Shown: piece after piece, positions 35,250 to 44,202 of the stretch
Layout of the letters: each line of letters starts with the position of its first letter
How positions within the stretch are numbered: the stretch's first letter is position 1
Assembly: GCF_019802055.1 (NCBI RefSeq)
Contig: NZ_JAHVHW010000007.1
Span: 806,001 to 870,000, forward strand
Reading direction: 5' to 3'
DNA length: 64,000 bases
Source: Ferrimonas balearica
Lineage (GTDB): Bacteria; Pseudomonadota; Gammaproteobacteria; Enterobacterales; Shewanellaceae
Notes under the pieces: model-generated
The model's input: only the letters and a program-made list of their open reading frames with translations
The model's database searches: none
Told to the model about the DNA's origin: nothing
Position numbers and translations under genes: made by a program

Positions 35250-36290
35250 GTGGCTCACGAACCTCTCTCCTCCCAACTCAAAGCGGGCGTCAGCGCCGGC
35301 ATCATCTCTCAGCAGCAAGCGGAAGCGCTTCAGGCCCTGTGGCAACCGGAGCCCGGTCGGGGACCGGCCCGTTTTGACCTGACCCATCTGCTCTATTACC
35401 TCGGGGCACTGCTGGCCATCGGCGCCATGACGGTATTTATGGAGCTGGGGTGGGAGCGGTTTGGCGGTTTTGGGGTGATGGGTCTTGCGCTGTTCTATGG
35501 GCTATTGGGGCTGGTGCTGCAACTGGCGCTGGAGCGGCGGCAGCTTTGGCTTCCCGCCGGGCTGGCGCTGGTGTTTGTGGTCTGTCTGACGCCACTGGTG
35601 TTGTACGGTTTTCAGCAGGGGATGGGGTGGTGGCCTGAGCAACAACCCTATCCCGGCCTCTACCGTCGGGTTGAGGCGCATTGGGTGTCGCTGGAGTTGG
35701 CCACGCTGCTGGCGGCGATGCTGGCGCTGACCTGGCGTCGGGTGCCTTTCCTTATCTGCCCTCTGGCGATCAGCCTCTGGTTTCTGTCGATGGATGGGGC
35801 ACAGTGGCTTCTTGGGGAGCGGCTCACCTGGCCGGAGCGGGGCCAGATCAGCATGGTGATGGGGCTGGTAATGGTGGGTCTGGGCCTCTATGTGGATGGA
35901 CACCGGGACCGGGAAAACCACCGCGACTTTGCCTTCTGGCTCTACCTGTTTGGGGTGGTGGCATTCTGGGGGGGGCTAAGCAGCCAGCAGAGTGACAGCG
36001 AGTGGGATCGTGCCCTCTATGGCTTTATCAATCTGCTTATGATGCTGGTTGGGGTGATGCTAAATCGCCGGGTCTTTACGGTGTTTGGCGCGTTGGGGCT
36101 GTTCGCTTACCTTGGCCACCTGGCGTATGACCTGTTCCGCGACAGCTGGTGGTTCCCGGCACTGCTGACTCTGCTGGGACTGGGTATCATCCTGCTGGGC
36201 GTGGCTTGGCAGCGTCACCATTTGAGGTGGCGGGCCGCGTTGCTGGCCCGGCTCCCGGATTCCGTGCGGCAGTTCGGCCCCTTTAACTGA
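35250..36290 (+). CDS. DUF2157-like multi-pass membrane protein
   Basis: A protein of about 346 residues. The N-terminal part (L-K-A-G-V-S-A-G-I-I-S-Q-Q-Q-A-E-A-L) is the cytoplasmic helix common to DUF2157 proteins; about ten membrane helices follow. Function unknown. The start is uncertain: a GTG at 35250 with AGGAA upstream is used, while the frame is open to a TTG at 35202. Its 3' end overlaps the convergent GNAT gene by 8 bp. Confidence 0.65.
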   Translation: MAHEPLSSQLKAGVSAGIISQQQAEALQALWQPEPGRGPARFDLTHLLYYLGALLAIGAMTVFMELGWERFGGFGVMGLALFYGLLGLVLQLALERRQLWLPAGLALVFVVCLTPLVLYGFQQGMGWWPEQQPYPGLYRRVEAHWVSLELATLLAAMLALTWRRVPFLICPLAISLWFLSMDGAQWLLGERLTWPERGQISMVMGLVMVGLGLYVDGHRDRENHRDFAFWLYLFGVVAFWGGLSSQQSDSEWDRALYGFINLLMMLVGVMLNRRVFTVFGALGLFAYLGHLAYDLFRDSWWFPALLTLLGLGIILLGVAWQRHHLRWRAALLARLPDSVRQFGPFN

Positions 36291-36792
36291 CCGGACTCAG
36301 AACAAAGCGGCGCACACTGTCGGCGTCTTCGCTCAGTTGCGCCGTGCCGTTTTCGATAAACCCAAGGCGGCGCAACAGGGCGGCGGATGCCGCGTTATCC
36401 GGCGAAGTGATCCCCCACAGCGTCGCAATGGACCAACTGTCCCGAGCCTCCTCCAGCACCCTTAGGCACGCCTCCAGCGTCAGCCCCTGCCTCTGCCACT
36501 GAGGCAGCAGGGCAAAGCCGAGATCTGGATGGGGCAGGGTATCCCGGTTTAACACACCGCACAGACCGACCGGCCGATTTTCCGGCTTCAGGCACATAAC
36601 AAACAGGCCATAGCCGTGCTGGCTGTAGTGGGCCTGCAACTGCTCCTCAATGTAACTCTGCGCTTGCTTCAGAGTGCGGATACCCCGATCGCCAATGTGC
36701 TTCAGCCAGCCCTCGCTGTTCACCAGCGAGAGAATAAAGTCGGCATCAGAGAGTTGCGCCGGGCGCAGGAGCAACCGAGCGGTGTTGTACAT
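36283..36792 (-). CDS. GNAT N-acetyltransferase
   Basis: A 169-residue acetyltransferase_3-type enzyme. It opens with T-A-R-L-L-L-R-P-A, and the acetyl-CoA loop is Q-W-Q-R-Q-G-L-T-L-E-A near residue 98, with an N-A-A-S-A-A-L-L-R-R-L-G-F helix at the end. Substrate unknown. It converges with the DUF2157 gene and is divergent from the Mrp operon. Confidence 0.8.
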   Translation of the reverse strand: MYNTARLLLRPAQLSDADFILSLVNSEGWLKHIGDRGIRTLKQAQSYIEEQLQAHYSQHGYGLFVMCLKPENRPVGLCGVLNRDTLPHPDLGFALLPQWQRQGLTLEACLRVLEEARDSWSIATLWGITSPDNAASAALLRRLGFIENGTAQLSEDADSVRRFVLSPVS

Positions 36793-36930
36793 ATCAAAGC
36801 ATCCATACCAGGAATTCAGCGGGTCTCATCATGGCAGTCGGTGCTGCTGACGTCCACTGAGTGTCTTTTGGCCAATCAAAAGTTTATCAACTAGATTAAA
36901 AGGATAGGTCATTATTTGGTCAGGGATAGG

Positions 36931-37395
36931 ATGCGACCTGTAGCGAGTCTTTCTCCATTTCTCCTGTTGCTCTGGTTGTCCAACTCCGGGCACTACAGCG
37001 CGCTGATGCTCGGTCTTGGCGGGGCATCCATTCTTCTGGTGCTGTTTATCAGCGACCGGATGGGGCTGCTGGGGCCGCCGGTGCCAGTTCGTTTCGCTCG
37101 TCTGCCGCGCTACTGGTTGTGGCTGATGGCAGAGATCGTCAAAGCCAACATTCAGGTGGTCCGTCACATCTGGCTGGACCCGCAATCCGTCAACCCGGCG
37201 ATTGGTCGTTTGCCCCTGCTGCAAAGCGAAGACCTGACCCGGGTGGTGTACGCCAACTCCATTACCCTGACGCCGGGCACCATCACCATCCGCCTGGATG
37301 GGGACACCATCGAAGTGCATGCCCTTAACGCCTCCTCGCTGCGCGAATTGGAGTTGGGCGAAATGAGCCAGCGTGTGCTGGCGCTGGAGCCGTAA
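36931..37395 (+). CDS. mnhE: Mrp antiporter subunit E
   Basis: A 154-residue subunit of the Mrp (Mnh) multi-subunit Na+(K+)/H+ antiporter in the inner membrane. It has two N-terminal helices (about 8-40), then the MnhE pattern E-I-V-K-A-N-I-Q-V and N-S-I-T-L-T-P-G-T-I-T with an E-V-H-A-L-N strand. ATG 36931 has AGGG close upstream; the frame opens earlier at a TTG without support. It is the first of nine genes that overlap by one to a few bases. Canonical operons begin with mrpA instead. Confidence 0.9.
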   Translation: MRPVASLSPFLLLLWLSNSGHYSALMLGLGGASILLVLFISDRMGLLGPPVPVRFARLPRYWLWLMAEIVKANIQVVRHIWLDPQSVNPAIGRLPLLQSEDLTRVVYANSITLTPGTITIRLDGDTIEVHALNASSLRELELGEMSQRVLALEP

Positions 37396-37658
37396 TGCTG
37401 GGCGCAGCGGCGTTGGGTTTGGCAACAGCAATGTTGCTGGCGCTGTTGCGCGCTGTGGCGGGGCCGACGCTGTATGACCGTATTCTGGCGGTTAACCTGT
37501 TTGGTACTAAGACCGTGCTGCTGATTGCGGTGATGGGCTTTCTGATGGGGCGGCCGGACTTTCTGGATATCGCGCTGGTGTACGCGCTGATCAACTTTAT
37601 TAGCGTCATCGGTGTGCTGCGCTTTTTCGAGCAGCGCCGGGTGGAGGAGGACTCATGA
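37395..37658 (+). CDS. mnhF: Mrp antiporter subunit F
   Basis: An 87-residue protein with three helices, typical of MnhF: R-A-V-A-G-P-T-L-Y-D-R-I-L-A-V-N near residue 20 and a final I-G-V-L-R-F. Its ATG shares one base with the stop of mnhE, implying coupled translation. Its exact role in the antiporter is not established. Confidence 0.9.
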   Translation: MLGAAALGLATAMLLALLRAVAGPTLYDRILAVNLFGTKTVLLIAVMGFLMGRPDFLDIALVYALINFISVIGVLRFFEQRRVEEDS

Positions 37659-37963
37659 TCTGGCCGCTCTGGGTAGGCAGTGCATTCCTGTTTGTGGGCA
37701 CCTTTCTGTGCGTCAGCGGCACTATTGGCGTGTTGCGCTTTCCCGATGTCTATACCCGCCTGCATGCGGCCGGGGTGACCGACACCCTCGGCAGCGGATG
37801 CATCCTGCTGGGGCTGGGATTCTGGGTGAATGGCGAACTGTTGGTGCTGGCCAAACTGACCTGGATCTTCCTGTTTCTGCTGGTCACCAGTCCCACCTCC
37901 AGCCATGCCATCGCCAAGGCCGCGCTGACCGGCGGCATCAAGCCCAAGCTGGGTTCAGACTGA
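37655..37963 (+). CDS. mnhG: Mrp antiporter subunit G
   Basis: A 102-residue subunit with three helices. The motif G-V-L-R-F-P-D-V-Y-T-R-L-H-A-A-G near residue 28 and the tail T-S-P-T-S-S-H-A-I-A-K-A-A are diagnostic of MnhG. It overlaps mnhF by 4 bp. It precedes the fused A'/B gene by 14 bp. Confidence 0.92.
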   Translation: MIWPLWVGSAFLFVGTFLCVSGTIGVLRFPDVYTRLHAAGVTDTLGSGCILLGLGFWVNGELLVLAKLTWIFLFLLVTSPTSSHAIAKAALTGGIKPKLGSD

Positions 37964-37977
37964 CAAGAGGGCCATGG

Positions 37978-38952
37978 ATGGAATTTCTGCTCGATATCCT
38001 GCTGCTGAGCCTGTTGGTGCTGACCGCTCTGGCACTGGCTCGGACCCGCGATCTGTTTGCCTGCGCCATGCTGACCGGGATCTACAGCCTGTTGTCAGCG
38101 GCCTTTTTTGTGCTGATGGATGCGGTGGATGTGGCCTTTACCGAAGCGGCGGTTGGGGCGGGGATCGCCACCTTGCTGATGCTGGCCGCTCTGACCCTGA
38201 CCGGGCGCTTTGAAAACCCCCATTCATTTCAAGCCCGCCGAACCCTGGCGGTCATCGCCCTTATCGCCTTTTTGCTGTTTTACGGTCTGGTGGACATGCC
38301 CCGGTTCGGGGATCCCAACGCACCGGCTCAAAGCCATGTGGCGTCCCACTATCTCGAAGATGGCCTCAGCGAAGTGGGGGTGCCTAACCTGGTGACTTCG
38401 GTTCTGGCCAGCTACCGAGGCTTCGATACATTCGGCGAAACCGTGGTGATCTTCACCGCAGGCATCGGCGTGGTGGCGTTGCTGGGACGCCGCCATGTTC
38501 GTCGCCCGACGCGGGCGCTGGATATGCGCCATCACCGCATTCTGGCGGTGGTGTCCCGAATGCTGATCCCTCCCATTCTGCTCTTTGCCCTGTATGTGCA
38601 GTTTCATGGGGACTATGGACCGGGCGGCGGGTTTCAGGCAGGGGTGATCTTTGCCGCTGGTCTGATCCTCTATGCCATGGTGTTTGGTCTTGATGCGGTG
38701 CGGGCGCTGATCCCGGAGTCGGTAATTCGGATGCTGGCGGCGTTGGGGGTGCTGCTGTACGGCTCAGTAGGGATGGTGGCGCTGCTGCAGGGTAAGCCGT
38801 TCCTGGATTACCGGGTGCTGGCGGACGACAGTGTGGCGGGGCAGCACCTTGGGATCTGGCTGGTGGAGCTGGGGGTGGGGATCACGGTCACCGCCGTCAT
38901 GCTTTTGCTGTTCCTGACCTTCTCCGCCCGGGTGGACAGGGGGGCATCCTGA
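37978..38952 (+). CDS. mnhB: Fused MrpA C-terminal (MbhD/E-like) and MrpB subunit
   Basis: A 324-residue membrane protein in two parts. Residues about 1-165 correspond to the MrpA C-terminus (DUF4040/MbhD: F-T-E-A-A-V-G-A-G-I-A-T; MbhE-like: G-V-P-N-L-V-T and A-S-Y-R-G-F-D-T-F-G-E). Residues about 185-324 are MrpB with G-P-G-G-G-F-Q-A-G-V-I. There is no full-length MrpA here; the NuoL-like half must be supplied by another gene of the operon. The ATG has AGAGG upstream; an overlapping ATG four bases earlier is in another frame. Confidence 0.88.
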   Translation: MEFLLDILLLSLLVLTALALARTRDLFACAMLTGIYSLLSAAFFVLMDAVDVAFTEAAVGAGIATLLMLAALTLTGRFENPHSFQARRTLAVIALIAFLLFYGLVDMPRFGDPNAPAQSHVASHYLEDGLSEVGVPNLVTSVLASYRGFDTFGETVVIFTAGIGVVALLGRRHVRRPTRALDMRHHRILAVVSRMLIPPILLFALYVQFHGDYGPGGGFQAGVIFAAGLILYAMVFGLDAVRALIPESVIRMLAALGVLLYGSVGMVALLQGKPFLDYRVLADDSVAGQHLGIWLVELGVGITVTAVMLLLFLTFSARVDRGAS

Positions 38953-39305
38953 TGACCTGGTTAAGTCAGTACAACTACTACATCGTGGTGTTGCTGATGA
39001 TGATTGGCTTCTACATCGTCATCGCTCAGGGCAACCTGATCAAAAAGCTGATGGGCCTGAGCCTGTTCCAGACCTCGGTGTTCATCCTCTATATCAGCAT
39101 GGGTAAGGTGGAGGGGGGCACCGCCCCGATCCTGGACCCGGATTACGTGGTCTTCTCCAACCCCCTGCCTCATGTGCTGATCCTTACCGCCATCGTCGTG
39201 GGGGTGGCCACCACCGCCCTTGGGCTGGCGCTTGCGGTCCGACTCCATGAGGCCTATGGCACTCTGGAAGAGGATGAGATCCAGCAGCAGGATGACCGGA
39301 TATGA
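38952..39305 (+). CDS. mnhC: Mrp antiporter subunit C
   Basis: A 117-residue NuoK-like subunit with three helices. G-L-S-L-F-Q-T-S-V near residue 40, D-P-L/N-P-L-P-H-V-L-I-L-T-A-I-V-V-G-V-A near 75 and the late A-L-A-V-R-L are family landmarks. The start shares a base with the previous stop. It overlaps the next gene by 4 bp. Confidence 0.93.
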   Translation: MTWLSQYNYYIVVLLMMIGFYIVIAQGNLIKKLMGLSLFQTSVFILYISMGKVEGGTAPILDPDYVVFSNPLPHVLILTAIVVGVATTALGLALAVRLHEAYGTLEEDEIQQQDDRI

Positions 39306-40771
39306 TGAGTCATCTGCCCATTCTCCCGGTCATTCTGCCTCTGCTGGCCGCGCCCAGTTGCCTGCTGTTGGGGCGTTCCCGGTTGATCGCGGGGTTTGTG
39401 CTGGGTGTGTGCATGGCCGCTCTGGGGCTCAGCGTGGCCCTGTGGCAACAGGTCATGCAGACGGGCGTCTGGAACTACCCTCTGGGTGGCTGGGAAGCGC
39501 CCTGGGGCATTGAGTACCGCATTGATGCCCTCGGCGCCATGATGCTGGTTCTGGTCAGCGGTATGGCAGTGGCGGTGATGCTGGCGGCCCCCAGCAGCAT
39601 TCAGAAGGAGTTGGCGGAGGAGCGGCAGCTTCCCTTTTATGTGCTGTTTCTGCTGGTGTTTGCCGGCTCCATGGGCATCGTGGCCACCGGTGACGCTTTT
39701 AACCTCTTCGTCTTTCTTGAGATCAGCTCGCTCTCCACCTACGCCCTGATTGCGCTGGGGCGTGACCGTCGTGCTCTGTGGGCGGCCTATCAATACCTGA
39801 TCCTCGGTACGCTGGGGGCCACCTTTATCCTGATCGGTGTGGGTTTGCTCTATATGATGACCGGCACCCTCAATATGGCGGACCTGGCCCAGCGGCTGCC
39901 GGCAGTGGAAAGCACGCGGACCATCTACACCGCCTTTGCATTCGTGCTGGTTGGCGTCTGTCTGAAACTGGCGCTGTTTCCCCTTCACCTTTGGCTGCCC
40001 GGCGCCTACGCTTGCGCCCCTTCCGTGGTGTCGGCCTTCCTGGCCGCAACGTCCACCAAAGTGGCGGTTTATGTGCTGCTCCGTTTTGTCTTTACCATCT
40101 TCGGCGGCGGCTTCAGCTTTGCCCACCTTCCTCTGGAAGCGATTTTGCTGGTACTGGGCGTAGTGGGGGTGGTGGCAGCCTCGGTGGCAGCCATCTACCA
40201 GAAGAGCGTAAAGCGGCTCTTTGCCTACTCCAGCGTGGCGCAGGTGGGATACCTGATCCTGGGGATCGCGGCGGCAAACCGGACCGGCCTGCTGGCGACG
40301 CTGCTGCACCTGATCAATCACGCTCTGATGAAAGGGGCGTTGTTCCTGGCGTTGGCGGCGGTGTGCTATCAGCTTGGCCATACCCGCCTTCACCAGTTTG
40401 CCGGGTTGGGCCGAAGGATGCCCTGGACCATGGCGGCGCTGGTGATTGGCGGCCTGAGTCTGGTTGGGGTGCCGGGCACCGTTGGCTTTGTGAGCAAATG
40501 GTATCTGGTGCTCGCCCTGCTGGAGCGAGACTGGTGGCCCATTGCGATGGTGGTGCTGATGGGGTCCGTGCTGGCGCTGGTCTACCTCTGGAAGGTGGTG
40601 GAGGTGGCCTACTTTGTTCGCAACGACGAACTAGCCTGTGAAGCCCCTCTGGCTCTGCTGCTGCCCACCTGGATTCTGGTGATCGCCAATCTCTATCTGG
40701 GCCTTGATACCCGATGGACCCTGGCGGCGGCGCAAGGGGCGGTGAACGCCCTGCTGGGAGGCGGCCCATGA
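39302..40771 (+). CDS. mnhD: Mrp antiporter subunit D (first D-type protein)
   Basis: A 489-residue proton-translocating subunit of the NuoN/L/M superfamily with about 14 helices. The key acidic residue lies in F-V-F-L-E-I-S-S-L-S near residue 139, and the conserved Lys in L-K-L-A-L-F-P-L-H-L-W-L-P near residue 222. Compared with typical MrpD (490-500 aa) it is complete. It starts on one of two tandem ATGs within the end of mnhC and overlaps the next gene by 4 bp. Confidence 0.92.
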   Translation: MMSHLPILPVILPLLAAPSCLLLGRSRLIAGFVLGVCMAALGLSVALWQQVMQTGVWNYPLGGWEAPWGIEYRIDALGAMMLVLVSGMAVAVMLAAPSSIQKELAEERQLPFYVLFLLVFAGSMGIVATGDAFNLFVFLEISSLSTYALIALGRDRRALWAAYQYLILGTLGATFILIGVGLLYMMTGTLNMADLAQRLPAVESTRTIYTAFAFVLVGVCLKLALFPLHLWLPGAYACAPSVVSAFLAATSTKVAVYVLLRFVFTIFGGGFSFAHLPLEAILLVLGVVGVVAASVAAIYQKSVKRLFAYSSVAQVGYLILGIAAANRTGLLATLLHLINHALMKGALFLALAAVCYQLGHTRLHQFAGLGRRMPWTMAALVIGGLSLVGVPGTVGFVSKWYLVLALLERDWWPIAMVVLMGSVLALVYLWKVVEVAYFVRNDELACEAPLALLLPTWILVIANLYLGLDTRWTLAAAQGAVNALLGGGP

Positions 40772-42198
40772 TGGCGGTGTTGCTGATCCCCTGGCTGGTG
40801 GCCCTCGGCGTGGTCTACACCGGTCGTCATCCCAACCTGAGGGAGGCGATCTCTCTGATTGGGGGCGTCATCCTGTTTGCTCAGGTGTATCAGCTTTACC
40901 AGATGCCGCCCGAGCCCATGATTCTGCCTTCCCCCTTCCCGGGTTTGAGCGTTGGCTTCTCGGTGGAGCCTCTGGGCCTGCTGTTTGCTCTGGTCGCCAG
41001 TGCGCTCTGGCCCGTTACCGCGCTGTATGCCATCGGCTATATGCGAAGTCATGGCGAGGCGAACCAGACCCGATTCTTCGCCTGCTTTGCCCTGGCGATG
41101 GGCGCGGTGATGGGGATCGCCTTTGCCCGGGATCTGCTCACCCTGTTTTTCTTTTACGAAGTGCTGACCCTCTCCACCTACCCGCTGGTGACCCACGCAG
41201 GCACGCCGGCGGCGCGTCAGGGTGGCCGGGTTTACCTTGGGGTTCTGCTGTTTACCTCCATTGTATTGCTGCTGCTGGCAATGATTGGGGTCCAGCGTGA
41301 AGCCGGCACTCTGGTCTTTGCCCCGGGTGGCGTGTTCTCAGAACCGCAGGATCCGATGTTGCTCAGTGTGCTCCTGCTGCTGTTTGTACTGGGGGTTGGT
41401 AAAGCAGCGATGGTGCCATTTCATCGTTGGCTGCCTGCCGCCATGGTGGCGCCCACACCGGTCAGTGCGCTGCTTCATGCGGTGGCGGTGGTCAAAGCGG
41501 GGGTGTTCACCATCCTCAAGGGCGTGGTGTACCTGTTTGGTTTGGAAACCGTCTCGGCACTGCCGGTGACTCCGATGCTGCTGGGGCTGGCGGCCTTCTC
41601 CATTATCTGGGCGTCGCTGGTGGCGATGCGTCAGGACAACCTGAAGAAGCGTTTGGCCTATTCCACCGTCAGCCAACTGGGCTACATCACGGCGGCGGCG
41701 ATGCTGGCGACACCGCTGGGGATCATGGCCGGAGGGATGCAGATCGCGGCTCACGCGCTGGGCAAAATCACCCTGTTTTTCTGTGCCGGGGCGATCCTGG
41801 TGGCATCGCACAAAACCAATGTCAGCCAGCTGGACGGGATTGGGCGGCGGATGCCCTGGACCATGGCGGCGTTCTTCCTGGCCAGCCTGAGCATCATTGG
41901 ATTGCCTCCCACCGGCGGAGCCTGGAGCAAATGGCTGCTGCTCAGCGCCAGTCTGGACCGGTCTCAGTGGCTGTTGGTGGGCGTTCTGGTTCTGAGCACT
42001 CTGCTTAACGTGGCGTATCTGTTGCCGATACCGGTGCGGGCCTTTTTGCGCCAGGCGCCTGAGGAAGAGAGCCATACCGGTGAGGCACCCTGGCCGGTGC
42101 TGCTGGCATTACTGCTGACCGCCTTTGCGACACTGGTGCTGTTCTGGGTGCCGGAGACCCTGGCTGAACTGGGACGGCTGGCGGGAGGAGGGGAGTGA
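40768..42198 (+). CDS. Mrp second D/A-type subunit (NuoL/MrpA N-terminal-like)
   Basis: A 476-residue member of the same superfamily. The acidic helix is F-F-Y-E-V-L-T-L-S near residue 130, and W-L-P-A-A-M-V-A-P-T-P-V-S-A-L-L-H-A near residue 228 is the pattern found in NuoL and the N-terminal half of MrpA. It may therefore stand in for the missing MrpA half. The frame is open upstream to 40714, but ATG 40768 gives the ATGA overlap with the preceding gene. Confidence 0.88.
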   Translation: MMAVLLIPWLVALGVVYTGRHPNLREAISLIGGVILFAQVYQLYQMPPEPMILPSPFPGLSVGFSVEPLGLLFALVASALWPVTALYAIGYMRSHGEANQTRFFACFALAMGAVMGIAFARDLLTLFFFYEVLTLSTYPLVTHAGTPAARQGGRVYLGVLLFTSIVLLLLAMIGVQREAGTLVFAPGGVFSEPQDPMLLSVLLLLFVLGVGKAAMVPFHRWLPAAMVAPTPVSALLHAVAVVKAGVFTILKGVVYLFGLETVSALPVTPMLLGLAAFSIIWASLVAMRQDNLKKRLAYSTVSQLGYITAAAMLATPLGIMAGGMQIAAHALGKITLFFCAGAILVASHKTNVSQLDGIGRRMPWTMAAFFLASLSIIGLPPTGGAWSKWLLLSASLDRSQWLLVGVLVLSTLLNVAYLLPIPVRAFLRQAPEEESHTGEAPWPVLLALLLTAFATLVLFWVPETLAELGRLAGGGE

Positions 42199-42434
42199 TG
42201 GAACATTGGGGATTCAAACTGTTCTACCTGTTTTGCGGCATTCTGGCCCTGTTGGATCTGCTCTATCACCGCCATGTGGTGCACCCCTGGGAGGGGATGC
42301 CGGGCTTCTACCCGCTGTACGGCTTTGTGGGCTGCGTCGTGTTGGTGCTGGTGGCGAAGCTGCTGCGCAAGGTACTGATGCGGGACGAGCATTACTACGA
42401 CCGCCTGGAAGGCCGGGAGGAGCAGGATGACTGA
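42195..42434 (+). CDS. Small unassigned membrane protein inside the Mrp operon
   Basis: A 79-residue protein with two membrane helices (about 7-24 and 43-60) and a charged C-terminus ending in E-E-Q-D-D. It matches none of the classical Mrp A-G subunits. It overlaps both neighbours by 4 and 8 bp, so it is translated with them and is probably a subunit or assembly factor. This role is inferred only from position. Confidence 0.72.
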   Translation: MMEHWGFKLFYLFCGILALLDLLYHRHVVHPWEGMPGFYPLYGFVGCVVLVLVAKLLRKVLMRDEHYYDRLEGREEQDD

Positions 42435-44124
42435 TTTGCCGCCCCCGCTGCTGTTCTTCTTTGGCGCCCTGCTGGTTGCCACTGCCCGCCCCGGGGCAGG
42501 GCGCTGGATCGCCTTACTGGTGCCCCTGATCAGCGCACTGATGGTGTGGAATCAGCCTCTGGGCAGCCATGCTTCCCTCTCCCTGATGGGCCAGACGCTG
42601 GAGTTCTATCGGCTGGACAGTCTGAGCCGGGTGTTCGCCCTGGTTTTCCATCTGGCGGCGTTTATTGCGCTGCTGTTCGCGTTTCATCTGAAGTCCACCC
42701 TGGAGTGGGTGGCGGGCTTACTCTACGCAGGGTGCGCCATCGGTGCAGTGCTGGCGGGGGATCTGCTCTCCCTATTCCTGTTCTGGGAGGGGATGGCGCT
42801 CAGTTCGGTTTGGCTGGTATGGGCCGGGGGAACGGAGCGAGCCTACAGCGCCGGTCTGCGTTACCTGATGGTTCAGGTGGTGTCCGGGCTCTTTCTGCTG
42901 GTGGGCGCCCTGTTGCACCTCAAGAGCGAGGGATCCTTGAGGTTTGAGGCGATGACCCTCTCGGACCTCTCCACCTGGTTGCTGTTTCTGGGCTTTGGCA
43001 TCAAATGTGTGTTCCCGATGCTGCACAGCTGGCTGGTGGACGCCTATCCGGAAGCGACGCCGACAGGCACCGTTTTTCTCAGCGCCTTTACCACCAAGGT
43101 GGCGCTTTACGCTTTGGCGCGCGGTTTTCCCGGCACCGAACTGCTGGTCTATATCGGTGCCGCGATGGCCTGCTTCCCCATCTTCTATGCCGTGATTGAG
43201 AACGACCTGAGACGGGTGCTGGCCTACAGCCTGATTAACCAGGTGGGCTTTATGGTGGTTGGGGTGGGGCTGGGCAGCGAACTGGCAATGAACGGGGCGG
43301 TGTCCCACGCGGTCAATGACATCCTGTTTAAGGGCCTGCTGTTTATGTCGATGGGCGCGGTGCTGATGATGACGGGGCGGATAGAGGGTTCTCGTCTCGG
43401 TGGCCTCTACAAGACCATGCCGAAGACCACCATTCTCTGCATTGTGGGGGCGGCCTCCATCTCGGCGTTTCCCCTGTTCAGCGGTTTTGTCAGTAAGTCG
43501 ATGGTGATGAGTGCGGCACTGATTGAGGGGCACCCGGTGGTTTGGCTGCTCCTGCTGTTCGCCTCTGCCGGTGTGTTCCACCATGCGGGTATCAAGATCC
43601 CCTATTTTGCCTTCTTCGCCCATGACCGGGGCCTGAAGGCGGCAGACCCACCTAACAACATGCTGTTGGCGATGCTGGTGGCGGCGCTGTTCTGCGTAGG
43701 AGCCGGGCTGTTCCCACAGTACCTCTATGCCTTGCTGCCTTACGACACCGGCTATTGGCCCTACGATGCCACTCATGTGCTGGCTCAGACGCAACTGCTC
43801 TTCTTCTCGGCACTGGCCTTTGTCTGGCTCAATCGACAGGGGCTCTATCCGCCGGAGCTGCCCTCAGTGAATCTGGATGCCGACTGGCTGTACCGTGGTG
43901 TGGGCTACCGCCTGGTGAGCGGAGCGTGGCATGGGTTCTGGGCATGGCTGTCGTCGTTGCAGTCGCGAATGCAGCGTTGGGGCAGGGCGGTGACACACTA
44001 TCTGGCCACCCATGTGCCGGAGGGGACGTTGGGGGGAACGCCGTTGTCCGGCGCCATGGTGATCTGGGTGGCGGTGATTCTGGCGGGCTACCTGCTGTTG
44101 AGCTTTCTTCCGCTACTGGGCTGA
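42427..44124 (+). CDS. Mrp third D/A-type subunit
   Basis: A 565-residue antiporter-like subunit. The acidic helix is L-F-W-E-G-M-A-L-S-S near residue 120; the Lys helix is G-F-G-I-K-C-V-F-P-M-L-H-S-W-L near 193, with A-Y-P-E-A-T-P-T-G just after. The C-terminal ~90 residues include an extra amphipathic stretch and a final helix, making it longer than MrpD. Three such subunits in one operon is more than the two (A and D) of canonical Mrp. It ends the operon. Confidence 0.87.
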   Translation: MTDLPPPLLFFFGALLVATARPGAGRWIALLVPLISALMVWNQPLGSHASLSLMGQTLEFYRLDSLSRVFALVFHLAAFIALLFAFHLKSTLEWVAGLLYAGCAIGAVLAGDLLSLFLFWEGMALSSVWLVWAGGTERAYSAGLRYLMVQVVSGLFLLVGALLHLKSEGSLRFEAMTLSDLSTWLLFLGFGIKCVFPMLHSWLVDAYPEATPTGTVFLSAFTTKVALYALARGFPGTELLVYIGAAMACFPIFYAVIENDLRRVLAYSLINQVGFMVVGVGLGSELAMNGAVSHAVNDILFKGLLFMSMGAVLMMTGRIEGSRLGGLYKTMPKTTILCIVGAASISAFPLFSGFVSKSMVMSAALIEGHPVVWLLLLFASAGVFHHAGIKIPYFAFFAHDRGLKAADPPNNMLLAMLVAALFCVGAGLFPQYLYALLPYDTGYWPYDATHVLAQTQLLFFSALAFVWLNRQGLYPPELPSVNLDADWLYRGVGYRLVSGAWHGFWAWLSSLQSRMQRWGRAVTHYLATHVPEGTLGGTPLSGAMVIWVAVILAGYLLLSFLPLLG

Positions 44125-44145
44125 CTCGCCCGGCGAAATGGCATT

Positions 44146-44179
44146 AAAAAACCCCGGTGCTTACGCAACCGGGGTTTTC
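44146..44179. terminator. Bidirectional terminator between Mrp operon and fusA
   Basis: AAAACCCCGGT and ACCGGGGTTTT form an 11-bp stem with A- and T-runs on both sides, between converging genes. Confidence 0.9.
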
Positions 44180-44202
44180 TTCAAGAATCAGCCGAAGTCA
44201 GA

